64,000 nt of DNA from Taklimakanibacter sp021828105 (lineage in GTDB: Bacteria > Pseudomonadota > Alphaproteobacteria > Rhizobiales > Aestuariivirgaceae), in assembly GCA_021828105.1 (NCBI GenBank), contig JAKATG010000001.1, forward strand, positions 1 through 64,000, in the 5' to 3' direction. A program made the position numbers and the translations under genes. The first letter of the stretch is position 1. Each line of letters starts with the position of its first letter. Shown piece after piece: positions 25,524 to 33,898 of the stretch. The notes under the pieces are model-generated. The model had not been told where the DNA came from, did not search any database, and worked only from the letters and a program-made list of their open reading frames with translations.

Positions 25524-26010
25524 TGTCCTTGGGATGCTCGGCGACCGCGGCCGTCTGCTTGGCGCGCCAGGCTTCCAGCCGCTTGGCCAGCGCCTTGTCA
25601 TGGAGGGCGAGGATGCTGGCGGCGAGCAGAGCGGCATTGATGGCGCCGGGCTTGCCGATGGCGAGCGTGCCGACCGGGATGCCGGGCGGCATCTGGACGA
25701 TCGAATAGAGGCTGTCCTGGCCCTTCAGCGCCTGGCTCTCGACCGGAACGCCGAGGACCGGCAGCGTCGTCATGGAGGCGGTCATGCCAGGCAGATGCGC
25801 CGCCCCGCCGGCGCCGGCGATGATGACCTCGAAGCCCTCGTCCCGGGCGCCCTTGGCAAAGGCATAGAGCCGCTCCGGGGTGCGGTGGGCCGAGACGATG
25901 CGGGCCTCATGGGCGATGCCGAGCTCGGTGAGGGTATCGGCCGCATGCTTCATGGTGGAGGGCCAGTCGGACTGGCTGCCCATGATGATCGCAACCTTGG
26001 GCTTCGTCAT
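25516..26010 (-). CDS. purE: N5-carboxyaminoimidazole ribonucleotide mutase
   Basis: The 164-aa class I PurE converts N5-CAIR to CAIR. Conserved features include GSQSDWPSTMKHA, SAHRTPERLYAFA with the active His, and AGGAAHLPGMTAS. Its last codons (PKDSA) and stop come from a palindromic repeat. The start overlaps the stop of the DUF465 gene as ATGA, so the DUF465 gene, purE and purK are probably co-transcribed leftward. Confidence 0.96.
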   Translation of the reverse strand: MTKPKVAIIMGSQSDWPSTMKHAADTLTELGIAHEARIVSAHRTPERLYAFAKGARDEGFEVIIAGAGGAAHLPGMTASMTTLPVLGVPVESQALKGQDSLYSIVQMPPGIPVGTLAIGKPGAINAALLAASILALHDKALAKRLEAWRAKQTAAVAEHPKDSA

Positions 26011-26216
26011 GCGATGATGTCGGGGATCAGCTTGTCCTCGACCTTCTGGATCTCGTCCTTGATCTGGAGCTTCATCTTCTTGAGCCGGCGCAATTGCAGC
26101 TGGTCGCCGGTGCCCGAGGCCTCGAGCGAGGAAATGGCGGCATCCAGGTCGCGATGTTGCTGCCGCAGCGTCATGAGCCTCGTCTGTAAAAGATTCTCTT
26201 CAGTCCCGTCGATCAT
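26007..26216 (-). CDS. DUF465 (YdcH-like) small coiled-coil protein
   Basis: The product contains TLRQQHRDLDAAISSLE and ends QIKDEIQKVEDKLIPDIIA, the hallmark of DUF465/YdcH proteins, which form a two-helix hairpin of unknown function. The start is uncertain: the ATG chosen gives 69 aa; a GTG at 26261 with an AGGTGA site would add 15. It is translationally coupled to purE, an arrangement seen in other Alphaproteobacteria. Confidence 0.82.
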   Translation of the reverse strand: MIDGTEENLLQTRLMTLRQQHRDLDAAISSLEASGTGDQLQLRRLKKMKLQIKDEIQKVEDKLIPDIIA

Positions 26217-26336
26217 CCGGCGCCTTGAAACCCCGTTACGCACCGATTTTTCCACACTCACCTATGCCCTTGCAGAGGGTTCGACAAGCCCCCAAGTCTG
26301 TGTCAAACTGATTTGGTCACTACAGAGGAGGCTCTG

Positions 26337-26513
26337 ATGAGCGTTCAAGCGCATCTCGGTGAACTCGCGGCAAAACACAAGGCTCTCGAAGCGGAGCTTG
26401 AGGACTGCATGTCCCACCCCGCTTCGACAGATGCCGAAATTGCCGAGCTGAAGCGCAAGAAACTCCGAATCAAGGACGAAATGACCAAGCTGGAAGTGCA
26501 GATCAAGCACTAG
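26337..26513 (+). CDS. Second DUF465 (YdcH-like) protein, divergent copy
   Basis: The 58-aa protein (VQAHLGELAAKHKALEAELED, then LKRKKLRIKDEMTKLE) has the DUF465 helical hairpin pattern. A GAGGAGG ribosome site precedes the ATG. It is divergently oriented from the other DUF465 gene 120 bp away, and its stop overlaps by 4 bp the end of the convergent cupin gene. Confidence 0.88.
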   Translation: MSVQAHLGELAAKHKALEAELEDCMSHPASTDAEIAELKRKKLRIKDEMTKLEVQIKH

Positions 26514-27025
26514 CCTTTCCCACGGAGCCGGTCCGGCAGGCCGTCATGCGGCCCAAGGGACCGCGAGGGGTCAATTTTCCAGTGGCGCGCGCCAATTTCG
26601 GCGTTGCGATGCGGGTGAAGTGGGTAATGAATGCGGCTCCGGCGGCGGGTCGCCTCGCCGACCACCAGCAGCCTCACATCCTTTTCCGTATTGTTGATGA
26701 AAGTGTGGGCAAGGCCGGTGCCCGCGGGAAAAGCCACGCCGTCGCCCGGCTTCAGCCGCTTGAGATAGCCGTCGGCCCACAGATCGGGCTCGCCTTCGAG
26801 CACGAAGACGAATTCTTCCTCATCGGCTTCGGCATGCGGCCAGGAGACGCGCCGGCCGGGCTTCACGCGCTCATGATGAATGCCGAGCCGCATCAGGCCG
26901 AAATCAGTGCCATAGGACGCGCTGATGGTCTGCAACTCGTCCGAGCCTTTATAGTGATTGTCGTCTTCGCCTTCGATATCGCGCCAGTGGGCGACAAAGG
27001 CCGAGAAATCGACAGGGCCGGTCAT
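26510..27025 (-). CDS. Cupin-domain protein
   Basis: The 171-aa protein has the two cupin motifs: RRVSWPHAEADEEEFVFVLEGEPDLWADG and, after about 15 residues, GVAFPAGTGLAHTFINN. His and Glu residues in the first and His in the second could bind a metal. Enzymatic activity is unknown. The start follows GAGGAG. It is convergent with the small DUF465 gene. Confidence 0.85.
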   Translation of the reverse strand: MTGPVDFSAFVAHWRDIEGEDDNHYKGSDELQTISASYGTDFGLMRLGIHHERVKPGRRVSWPHAEADEEEFVFVLEGEPDLWADGYLKRLKPGDGVAFPAGTGLAHTFINNTEKDVRLLVVGEATRRRSRIHYPLHPHRNAEIGARHWKIDPSRSLGPHDGLPDRLRGKG

Positions 27026-27094
27026 CGTTGAATCTCCTCATGAGGTTTCGACGATACTACCGGCCCTGGCAGGCTCATGTCAGCAGAGAGCGCG

Positions 27095-28117
27095 TCAGGC
27101 CGCCTTCTTCTCGAGCTTCTCCGACCACTTGCCGGAAGCGGCGAGCGCATTCATCTCGGCGCGGTGGTTGAAAGCCCGCTGCGCCGCGGCGACATTCTCT
27201 GCCTTGCCCTTCCAGGTCTTGAGCGCCGCCGCCTGCAGCGCCCTTCCATAGGAGAAGGTGAGCTTCCACGGCAGATTGCCGATCGCATTCATGTAATGGA
27301 GATGGGCGGTCGCATCCTCATCCGACTGGCCGCCCGACAAGAAGGCGATGCCCGGCACCGCGGACGGCACGCAGCGCTTCAAGACGGTGATGGTCTTCTC
27401 CGCCACTTCCTCGCGCGAAGCCTGCTTCGGGCAATCCTTGCCGGAGACGACCATGTTGGGCTTGAGGATCGTGCCTTCGAGCACGACGCCGGCATAATAA
27501 AGCTCGCGATAGAGCTCGTTCAGCGCCCATTCCGAAACCTTCATGCAGGTGTCGATATCGTGATTGCCCTCCATGAGCACTTCCGGCTCGACGATGGGCA
27601 CGAGGCCGCCTTCCTGGCAGAGTGCCGCATAGCGCGCGAGCGCATGGGCATTGGCGTGGATCGAGTTGTGGCTCGGCAGGCCGGGGCCGATATCGATGAC
27701 GGCGCGCCATTTGGCGAATTGCGCGCCCAAGCCGACATAGTCCTTGATGCGCTCGCGCAGGCCGTCGAGGCCTTCGGTCACCGTCTCCCCGGGCGACAGC
27801 GCCAAAGGCTTGGCGCCGGCATCGAGCTTGATGCCCGGTATGGCGCCCGACGACTTGATGACGTCGACCAGCGACGTGCCGTTCTTGCCCTTCTGGCGGA
27901 TCGTCTCGTCGAACAGGATCACGCCCGAGATGTATTTCGACATGCCTTCCTTGGCCGAGAACAGCATTTCGCGATAATCGCGGCGATTTTCCTCCGTGGA
28001 CGGAAGATTGATCGAATCGAAGCGCTTCTTGATCGAGCCGGTGCTCTCATCGGCGGCGAGGATTCCCTTGCCGGGCGTCACCATAGCTGCGGCGACTTTC
28101 GCGAGTTTGTCGGTCAT
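27095..28117 (-). CDS. fda: Class I fructose-bisphosphate aldolase
   Basis: The 340-aa enzyme cleaves fructose-1,6-bisphosphate through a Schiff base; the lysine is in EGTILKPNMVV. Other marks are ADESTGSIKKRFD near the N-terminus and FLSGGQSDEDAT. The start ATG follows GAGGAG and overlaps the pgk stop codon as ATGA, showing a pgk-fda operon. It is a eukaryotic-type class I enzyme, frequent in rhizobia. Confidence 0.95.
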   Translation of the reverse strand: MTDKLAKVAAAMVTPGKGILAADESTGSIKKRFDSINLPSTEENRRDYREMLFSAKEGMSKYISGVILFDETIRQKGKNGTSLVDVIKSSGAIPGIKLDAGAKPLALSPGETVTEGLDGLRERIKDYVGLGAQFAKWRAVIDIGPGLPSHNSIHANAHALARYAALCQEGGLVPIVEPEVLMEGNHDIDTCMKVSEWALNELYRELYYAGVVLEGTILKPNMVVSGKDCPKQASREEVAEKTITVLKRCVPSAVPGIAFLSGGQSDEDATAHLHYMNAIGNLPWKLTFSYGRALQAAALKTWKGKAENVAAAQRAFNHRAEMNALAASGKWSEKLEKKAA

Positions 28118-29319
28118 GTCGTAACTCCTCTCAATGCGTCCACACCTGGCAAAGGCTTGCCTTCCAGCCATTCGAGGAAGGCACCCCCTGCCGTTGAAAT
28201 ATAGGTGAAACCATCGGCAGCGCCCGCCTCGCTCAGGGCGGCGACCGTGTCGCCGCCGCCGGCAATCGAAACGAGCTTGCCCGCCTTGGTCAAGGCCGCC
28301 GCGTGGCGGGCGGCTTCATTGGTCGCGACGTCGAACGGCTTGAGCTCGAAGGCGCCGAGCGGCCCGTTCCATACGAGCGTGCGCGCCTTGTCGAAAGCGG
28401 CCTTGATGGCGGCAACGCTCCGGGGCCCGGCATCGAGGATCATGTCATCGGCCTTGACATCGGCTATGTCCACCACGCGATGGGGACTTCCCGCCTTGAA
28501 TTCCTTGGCGACCACGGCGTCCACGGGCAGCAGGATTTCGCAGGATTTCGACTTTGCCGTGGCGATGATGTCCCGGGCGATCGGGGCGAGATCATGCTCG
28601 CACAGCGACTTGCCGACGGGATGGCCCAAGGCGGCGAGGAAGGTGTTCGCCATGCCGCCGCCGATAACGATCACATCGGCGAGGCCCGAGAGGTTGCCGA
28701 GCAATTCGAGCTTGGTCGAGACCTTGGCGCCGCCGACGACCGCCACGAGCGGCCGCTGCGGCTTCTCGAGCGCGGCCTCGAGAGCCTTGAGCTCAGCCTC
28801 CATGGCGCGCCCGGCATAGGACTGGGTCACGCGCGCAATGCCCTCGGTCGATGAATGGGCGCGATGGGCGGCGGAGAAGGCGTCGTTGACATAGACATCG
28901 CCCAGGCTTGCGAACAGCTTGCCGAGCGCTTCGTCATTCTTTTCCTCGCCCGGATGATAGCGGGTGTTCTCCATGAGGAGACATTGACCGGGCTTCGCTG
29001 CCTTGGCCGCCGCGAGCGCCTTGCCATCGTGCCAGTCGGTGGAGATGAAGTCGACCTTCCGGCCCAGCGCCTTCTCCAGCGCCGACTCCACAGGCTTGAG
29101 CGACATTTCCGGCACGACCTTGCCTTTGGGCCGGTCGAAATGCGCCAGCAGGATCACGGCAGCGCCCTTGTCGAGCAGTTCCCCGATGGTCGGCACGATG
29201 CGCTCGATACGGGTCGCATCGCGCACCTCGCCCTTCTCGATCGGCACGTTGAGGTCGACGCGCACGACGACGCGCTTGCCCTTCGCGTCGAGGTGATCGA
29301 GGGTCTTGAAGACGGGCAT
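28114..29319 (-). CDS. pgk: Phosphoglycerate kinase
   Basis: The 401-aa glycolytic kinase transfers phosphate between 1,3-bisphosphoglycerate and ADP. It shows RVDLNVP near residue 20, the GGAKVSTKLELL segment and the nucleotide-binding SIAGGGDTVAAL. Full length. It lies between tkt and fda, all leftward; gap is absent here. No gap gene lies upstream within the window. Confidence 0.96.
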   Translation of the reverse strand: MPVFKTLDHLDAKGKRVVVRVDLNVPIEKGEVRDATRIERIVPTIGELLDKGAAVILLAHFDRPKGKVVPEMSLKPVESALEKALGRKVDFISTDWHDGKALAAAKAAKPGQCLLMENTRYHPGEEKNDEALGKLFASLGDVYVNDAFSAAHRAHSSTEGIARVTQSYAGRAMEAELKALEAALEKPQRPLVAVVGGAKVSTKLELLGNLSGLADVIVIGGGMANTFLAALGHPVGKSLCEHDLAPIARDIIATAKSKSCEILLPVDAVVAKEFKAGSPHRVVDIADVKADDMILDAGPRSVAAIKAAFDKARTLVWNGPLGAFELKPFDVATNEAARHAAALTKAGKLVSIAGGGDTVAALSEAGAADGFTYISTAGGAFLEWLEGKPLPGVDALRGVTT

Positions 29320-29370
29320 CAGTACAAGGCTCCTTGAAATTCACCCGCGCCGTCTGCGGAGATGCTTTGC

Positions 29371-29402
29371 TGCCCTCTCCCCGCCAAAGCGGAGCGAGGG
29401 TG
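29371..29402. repeat. Half-copy of the CCCTC-GAGGG palindromic repeat
   Basis: CCCTCTCCCCGCCAAAGC followed by GGAGCGAGGG lies between tkt and pgk, ending at the tkt stop. It closely matches the arms of the larger repeat element between ftsH and folP (53852-54135), so this family is dispersed in the genome. Confidence 0.6.
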
Positions 29403-31439
29403 TCAGCGCTTCTTCTTCTTCACTGCTTGCAGCACGTGCTTCGCGGTGATGCCGAAATGCGGATAGAGCTTCTCGATGGGACCGGAAGCACCGAAGCCCG
29501 ACATGCCGATGAAGATGCCGTCCTGACCGATGAAGCGGTCCCAATAGCCGCGCACTGCCGCTTCGATCGCGACGCGGATCTTCTCCGTGCCGAGCACTTT
29601 TTCCTTATAGGCCTTGCTCTGCTTCTCGAAGAGCTCCATCGAGGGCACCGACACGACGCGGGCCGGGATGCCGGCCTTGTCGAGCAGAGCCTTGGCATCG
29701 AGGGCGATCTCGACCTCGGACCCCGAGGCGAAGATGACGGCCTTCGATTTCTTTGCGCTGGCGGCGATCTCATAGGCGCCCTGGGCGCAGAGGTTCTTAG
29801 CGGAATAGGGGATGCGTGCCGGACGCAGCTTCTGGCGCGTCAGCGCCAGGATGCTCGGCGTCTTCTGCGATTGCAGCGCCAATTGCCAGCATTCCGCCGT
29901 CTCCACCGCATCGCAGGGGCGGAAGACCTGGAGATTGGGAATGGCGCGCAAGGCGGTGAGATGCTCGACCGGCTGATGCGTCGGCCCGTCCTCGCCGAGA
30001 CCGATCGAGTCATGCGTCATCACATAGATGACGCGAACGCCCATCAGGGCCGAGAGGCGGATCGAGGGCCGGCAGTAGTCGGTGAAGACGAGGAAGGTGC
30101 CGCCATAGGGAATGACGCCGCCATGCAGCGCCATGCCGTTCATGGACGCCGCCATCGCATGCTCGCGAATGCCGTAATGGATATAGCGCCCGCCATAGTC
30201 GGCGGCGTCGAGCGGCTTCAGGTCCTTCGACTTGGTGTTGTTCGAGCCGGTGAGATCGGCCGAACCGCCGATCGTTTCCGGCACCGCCGGATTGATGACA
30301 TCAAGCGCGTTCTGCGAGGAGTTGCGCGTGGCGAGCGTCGGCGGCGACTTCGCCAGCTCCTTCTTGTAGGCGGCCATGACCTCATCGAAATTCTCGGGCA
30401 GGGCGCCCGAGATGGCATGATGGAACGTAGCCTTGGCGCTGCTCTGGGCAAGCCGCTTCTCCCAGGCCTCGCGCTCGGACCGGCCGCGGCTTCCGGCGGC
30501 ACGCCAGAAGCCCAAGATGTCGGCCGGGACCTCGAAAGGCGGATACTCCCAGCCCAGGGTTTTCCGGGCGGCGGCCACCTCATCGGCGCCCAAGGGCGAG
30601 CCATGGGTCGCGGCGGTGCCCTGCTTGTGGGGCGCGCCATAGCCGATGATCGTCTTGCAGGCGATGAAGGAGGGCCTGTCGCTGGTCTGCGCCGCTTCGA
30701 GCGCCGCGGCGACGGCCTGGACGTCATGGCCGTCGACACGGGTCACGTTCCAGCCGGAGGCGGCATAGCGGGCGAGCTGGTCGGTCGAATCGGCCAACGA
30801 GACCTTGCCATCGATCGAGACGCTGTTGTCGTCGAAGAGCACGATCAGATGGTTGAGCTTGAGGTGGCCCGCCAGCGTGATCGCCTCTTGCGAGATGCCT
30901 TCCATGTGGCAGCCATCGCCCGCCAGCGCATAGGTCTTGTGATTGACGAGATCATTGCCGAAGCGGGCATTGAGATGGCGTTCGGCGATCGCCATGCCGA
31001 CCGCATTGGCGAGACCCTGGCCCAAGGGGCCGGTCGTCGTCTCTATCCCCTCGGCATGGCCATATTCCGGATGGCCCGCCGTCTTGGAGCCGAGCTGGCG
31101 GAAATTCTTGATCTGCTCGATCGTCATGTCCTTGTAGCCAAGCAGATAGAACAGCGAATAGAGCAGCATCGAGCCGTGGCCGGCGGAGAGCACGAACCGA
31201 TCGCGGTTCGGCCAGTGCGGGTCGGCGGCATCGAATTTGAGGAAGCGCGTGAACAGGACCGTGGCGAAGTCGGCCGCACCCATGGGCAGGCCCGGATGGC
31301 CGGAATTGGCCTTCTGGACGGCATCCATGCTCAAGGCGCGGATGGCATTGGCATAGGTCCTGAGCCTCAGGCGTTCTGCATCCGAATTGAGGGGGGAGCT
31401 TAGGGAAATCGCGGCTGGCGCGGCCGTGTCGGAGGTCAT
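29403..31439 (-). CDS. tkt: Transketolase
   Basis: The 678-aa thiamine-diphosphate enzyme exchanges two-carbon units in the pentose phosphate or Calvin pathways. It has ANAIRALSMDAVQKANSGHPG near the start, the ThDP motif GDGCHMEG...NHLIVLFDDN, and GLGEDGPTHQPVEHL. The start is uncertain: the chosen ATG (MTSDTAAPA) gives the usual length; an upstream ATG (MLSVTPAF) has a better AAGGGG site and would add 14 residues. The Lys-rich C-terminus is normal. Confidence 0.94.
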   Translation of the reverse strand: MTSDTAAPAAISLSSPLNSDAERLRLRTYANAIRALSMDAVQKANSGHPGLPMGAADFATVLFTRFLKFDAADPHWPNRDRFVLSAGHGSMLLYSLFYLLGYKDMTIEQIKNFRQLGSKTAGHPEYGHAEGIETTTGPLGQGLANAVGMAIAERHLNARFGNDLVNHKTYALAGDGCHMEGISQEAITLAGHLKLNHLIVLFDDNSVSIDGKVSLADSTDQLARYAASGWNVTRVDGHDVQAVAAALEAAQTSDRPSFIACKTIIGYGAPHKQGTAATHGSPLGADEVAAARKTLGWEYPPFEVPADILGFWRAAGSRGRSEREAWEKRLAQSSAKATFHHAISGALPENFDEVMAAYKKELAKSPPTLATRNSSQNALDVINPAVPETIGGSADLTGSNNTKSKDLKPLDAADYGGRYIHYGIREHAMAASMNGMALHGGVIPYGGTFLVFTDYCRPSIRLSALMGVRVIYVMTHDSIGLGEDGPTHQPVEHLTALRAIPNLQVFRPCDAVETAECWQLALQSQKTPSILALTRQKLRPARIPYSAKNLCAQGAYEIAASAKKSKAVIFASGSEVEIALDAKALLDKAGIPARVVSVPSMELFEKQSKAYKEKVLGTEKIRVAIEAAVRGYWDRFIGQDGIFIGMSGFGASGPIEKLYPHFGITAKHVLQAVKKKKR

Positions 31440-31603
31440 GGGCTGCTCGCTTTCGGTGAATGCGGGGGTCACAGATAGCATCCGAGCCCCTTGAGTCAAC
31501 CTCCCGGGGGGGCACCGAAGCGGTTGCGTGGATGAACGGCTGCGCTTAACTTATGGGCAGTGCCGGAAGGGATTCGCAGAGGCCGGCCAGCAGTTGGGGT
31601 AAA

Positions 31604-31891
31604 ATGGCGGACACGCGCAAGCTCGACGAGGCGTTCAACCGCTTCGACGCGGCGCTCAGGCAGTTCGAAGCCGCGCTGTCGCGGCAAAATGAGCGCAAGA
31701 CTGAGGAGGAGTCGCTCGAGGCGGCGGCCGAAGCCTTGCGGCTCGATCGCTCGCGCCTGGCCCAGGAGCTCGACGGCGTGCGCGCCAAGGCCAATGATCT
31801 CGTCTCCACCAATCAAAAGGCCGTCGGCAAGATCGATGCGGCGATGTCGCGCATCAGGGCCGTCCTCCACAGCAACAGCGGAGGATCGTGA
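31604..31891 (+). CDS. DUF4164 coiled-coil protein next to zapA
   Basis: The 95-aa protein is almost entirely coiled coil (LDEAFNRFDAALRQFEAALS, then DRSRLAQELDGVRAKANDL) and resembles DUF4164 proteins that precede zapA in Rhizobiales. Function is unknown, but linkage to ZapA suggests cell division. Its stop codon overlaps a possible GTG start of zapA. Confidence 0.82.
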   Translation: MADTRKLDEAFNRFDAALRQFEAALSRQNERKTEEESLEAAAEALRLDRSRLAQELDGVRAKANDLVSTNQKAVGKIDAAMSRIRAVLHSNSGGS

Positions 31892-32250
31892 GCCCGATGG
31901 CGCAAGTGATCGTCCAGGTCAATGACCGGCCCTATACGATGCAATGCCCGGATGGCGAGGAAGACCATCTGCGCGAGCTGGCGAAGCTGCTCGACACCGA
32001 AGTGTCGCGCATCAAGAGCAATGTCGGGACCGTCGGCGATATCAGGCTCCTGGTGATGGCCGGCCTCATGGTGGCCGACCGCCTGTCGGAATCGGTCAGG
32101 CGCATCGAGGAACTCGAAGACCAGCTGCGCGGCGCCCGCGAAGCGCGGAACGCCACCGCCCAGCAGGCGCGCGACATGGAATTGAAATTCGCCGAGCGCC
32201 TCGAGACCGCCGCAGAGCGCCTGGTGGGGCTCGCCGGCAAGATCGGCTAG
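31888..32250 (+). CDS. zapA: Cell division protein ZapA
   Basis: The protein (about 117-120 aa) has the ZapA N-terminal domain (VIVQVNDRPYTMQCPDGEEDHLRELA) and a C-terminal coiled coil (about 65-115). It binds and bundles FtsZ filaments at mid-cell. The start may be the GTG overlapping the previous stop (GTGA) or the ATG nine bases on; the GGAGG site lies very close to the former. In Rhizobiales 6S RNA and a folate cyclo-ligase normally follow, as here after an insertion. Confidence 0.92.
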   Translation: MSPMAQVIVQVNDRPYTMQCPDGEEDHLRELAKLLDTEVSRIKSNVGTVGDIRLLVMAGLMVADRLSESVRRIEELEDQLRGAREARNATAQQARDMELKFAERLETAAERLVGLAGKIG

Positions 32251-32837
32251 CGCTTCTGCCGCTTGCGATAGGCCGCCTTCTTCACCTTGTTGCCGCAGCC
32301 ATTCATCGCGCACCAGCGCCGCTTGCCGGGGCGCGATGTGTCGAGGAACAGGATTGAGCAATGGCCATCGGCGCATTTGCGCACCCGCGCCAGAGCGGGG
32401 CTCGACAGAAGGTCGATGGCGTCGCGCGCCACCGTGGCGAGCACCGACTCATAGGGTGAGTCCGATGCCCAGTCATGCGGCTGCCCTATGCCTGCGAGCT
32501 GCGGGACGAAAGCGGGCTTGCGTGCCGCTTCATTGACATGGCGGAGATCAGCTGGGCTCGGCCGAGTGCCGGCGAGAGCCGCGGTGAACAGGCGGAATAG
32601 CGTTTCGCGAAGCCCGCGCGCTGCTTCGATCTGACCATCGCCGACGATGCCTGCCCTGGAGATGAGGCCCGCCGCCACGCACCAGCGGCCGAGATCCTGC
32701 GTGCCACGCCAGCGGTCGAAGGGCATGTGCTCGCGGTCGCCGACGGTCGCGATGAAATCCAGGCACAGCCGGCCGGAGCGGAAGCGGAATTCCCATTCGG
32801 ACGGATGAAGTTTTGCCAGCGGATCGGTCTGGTCCAT
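32247..32837 (-). CDS. CGNR zinc-finger transcriptional regulator (ABATE-type)
   Basis: The 196-aa protein has an N-terminal ligand-like ABATE domain (about 10-135; FRSGRLCLDFIATVGDR) and a C-terminal CGNR zinc finger: RKCADGHCSILFLDTS, then RRWCAMNGCGNKVKKAAYR, where the usual CGNR reads CGNK. It is divergent from the BKACE gene with two matching AACCGGTT boxes between them, so it probably controls that gene and itself. It overlaps the zapA 3' end by 4 bp. Confidence 0.85.
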   Translation of the reverse strand: MDQTDPLAKLHPSEWEFRFRSGRLCLDFIATVGDREHMPFDRWRGTQDLGRWCVAAGLISRAGIVGDGQIEAARGLRETLFRLFTAALAGTRPSPADLRHVNEAARKPAFVPQLAGIGQPHDWASDSPYESVLATVARDAIDLLSSPALARVRKCADGHCSILFLDTSRPGKRRWCAMNGCGNKVKKAAYRKRQKR

Positions 32838-32849
32838 GGGTACTTGTAT

Positions 32850-32892
32850 AACCGGTTCCTCTCTGTTAAGCTAGGGACCAGTTAAACCGGTT
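32850..32892. promoter_or_regulatory. Paired AACCGGTTCCT operators between divergent genes
   Basis: AACCGGTTCCT occurs at 32850-32860 and 32885-32895; each contains the 8-bp palindrome AACCGGTT. The boxes are 35 bp apart between the divergently transcribed CGNR regulator and BKACE genes, where an autoregulated repressor would bind. Confidence 0.6.
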
Positions 32893-32909
32893 CCTAGATG
32901 GAGAGACCC

Positions 32910-33623
32910 ATGCTGCAAGCCTGTCTCAACGGCGCCCGCACCCGCCAGGATCACCCGAAGGTCCCGCTGAGCCCTGAGGAGCTGGCGCAGGATGCCGCGG
33001 AAGTCATCGCGGCCGGTGCCGCGGAGCTCCATGTCCATCCGCATGGCCCCGATGGCGCCGAGACGCTCGATCCGGGCTTGACCGCGGCGGCGCTCACGGC
33101 CATCCGGGCGAAGGTGCCGGGCATTCCCGTCGGCCTCACGACGACCGAAGGCGTCAGGAGCGATGCGAGCCGCGGTTTCGATCAGCTGAAGGCCTGGCGC
33201 GTGCTGCCCGACTATGTGTCGGTCAATCTGAGTGAAGCGGATGCGCCTGAAATCATCGAACTCATGCTGGCCAAGGGCATCGGCGTCGAGGCTGGCCTCG
33301 CGACCGTTGCCGATGCGCGCCGATGGGTGAAGCTCCCGACGATGAAGGATTGCCTGCGCGTCCTCGTCGAGATCGATTTCGAGAAAGATGTCGCAGACGC
33401 CCTCGATCTCGCCGATGAGATCATCGCCGTCCTCAGGCAGCATGACGTCGCACTGCCTCTGCTCCTGCATGGCTTCGATCAGACCGTGTGGCCGCTCTAT
33501 CGCAAGTCGCGGTCGCTCAAGATCGATGCGCGACTCGGATTCGAGGACGGCATCCATCTTCCCGACGGTCGTGTCGCCGCCGACAACCGCGACATCATCG
33601 CTGCTGCGCGTGCGCTACGCTGA
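32910..33623 (+). CDS. BKACE family (DUF849) beta-keto acid cleavage enzyme
   Basis: The 237-aa protein is a short member of the beta-keto acid cleavage enzyme family, Zn-dependent TIM barrels that cleave beta-keto acids with acetyl-CoA. It begins MLQACLNGARTRQDHP and shows the metal-binding HVHPHGPDG near residue 45. Family members are often 270-310 residues. The ATG after GGAGAG was preferred to one 12 nt earlier. The substrate is unknown. With the divergent CGNR regulator it forms a two-gene module inserted between zapA and 6S RNA. Confidence 0.85.
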   Translation: MLQACLNGARTRQDHPKVPLSPEELAQDAAEVIAAGAAELHVHPHGPDGAETLDPGLTAAALTAIRAKVPGIPVGLTTTEGVRSDASRGFDQLKAWRVLPDYVSVNLSEADAPEIIELMLAKGIGVEAGLATVADARRWVKLPTMKDCLRVLVEIDFEKDVADALDLADEIIAVLRQHDVALPLLLHGFDQTVWPLYRKSRSLKIDARLGFEDGIHLPDGRVAADNRDIIAAARALR

Positions 33624-33682
33624 ATGTGGACTGATTGAAGCAGGTTCTGGATTTCCCCGCCGCTTGCGCCTAAATAGGGAGC

Positions 33683-33845
33683 GGCGAGCTGCCCGGTGCG
33701 TGAGGAGATCTTTTCCCTGGGGCCTATACGATTCTCGCGGGAGCTGTCCCTAGGCTTGGCCGTGGCCTTGCCCACATGGCGCCCACCTACACTTGTAGGT
33801 ACCCGGGATCGTCACTCTCCCACGGCCATGGCGGCCCGCCACTGT
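33683..33845 (+). ncRNA. ssrS: 6S RNA
   Basis: The segment lies directly upstream of the 5-formyl-THF cyclo-ligase gene, the conserved place of 6S RNA. Its ends pair: 33683-33693 with 33830-33840 form an 11-position closing stem with one mismatch. Internal features include CCTGGGGCC, GAGCTGTCCCTAGGC and the hairpin ACCTAC-ACTT-GTAGGT (33785-33800). A TAAATA box lies at 33671-33676 and a T-run follows at 33847. About 160 nt is the expected length. 6S RNA binds sigma-70 RNA polymerase in stationary phase. Ends are approximate. Confidence 0.85.
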
Positions 33846-33898
33846 GTTTTTTGGAAAACTGATGGATGGCCGGTCGAGCCCGGCCATGGAGGGCTGAC

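Noticed and set aside
29334..31403. 689-codon plus-strand frame opposite transketolase
   Set aside because: Antisense to a full-length conserved gene and compositionally a GC-rich shadow.
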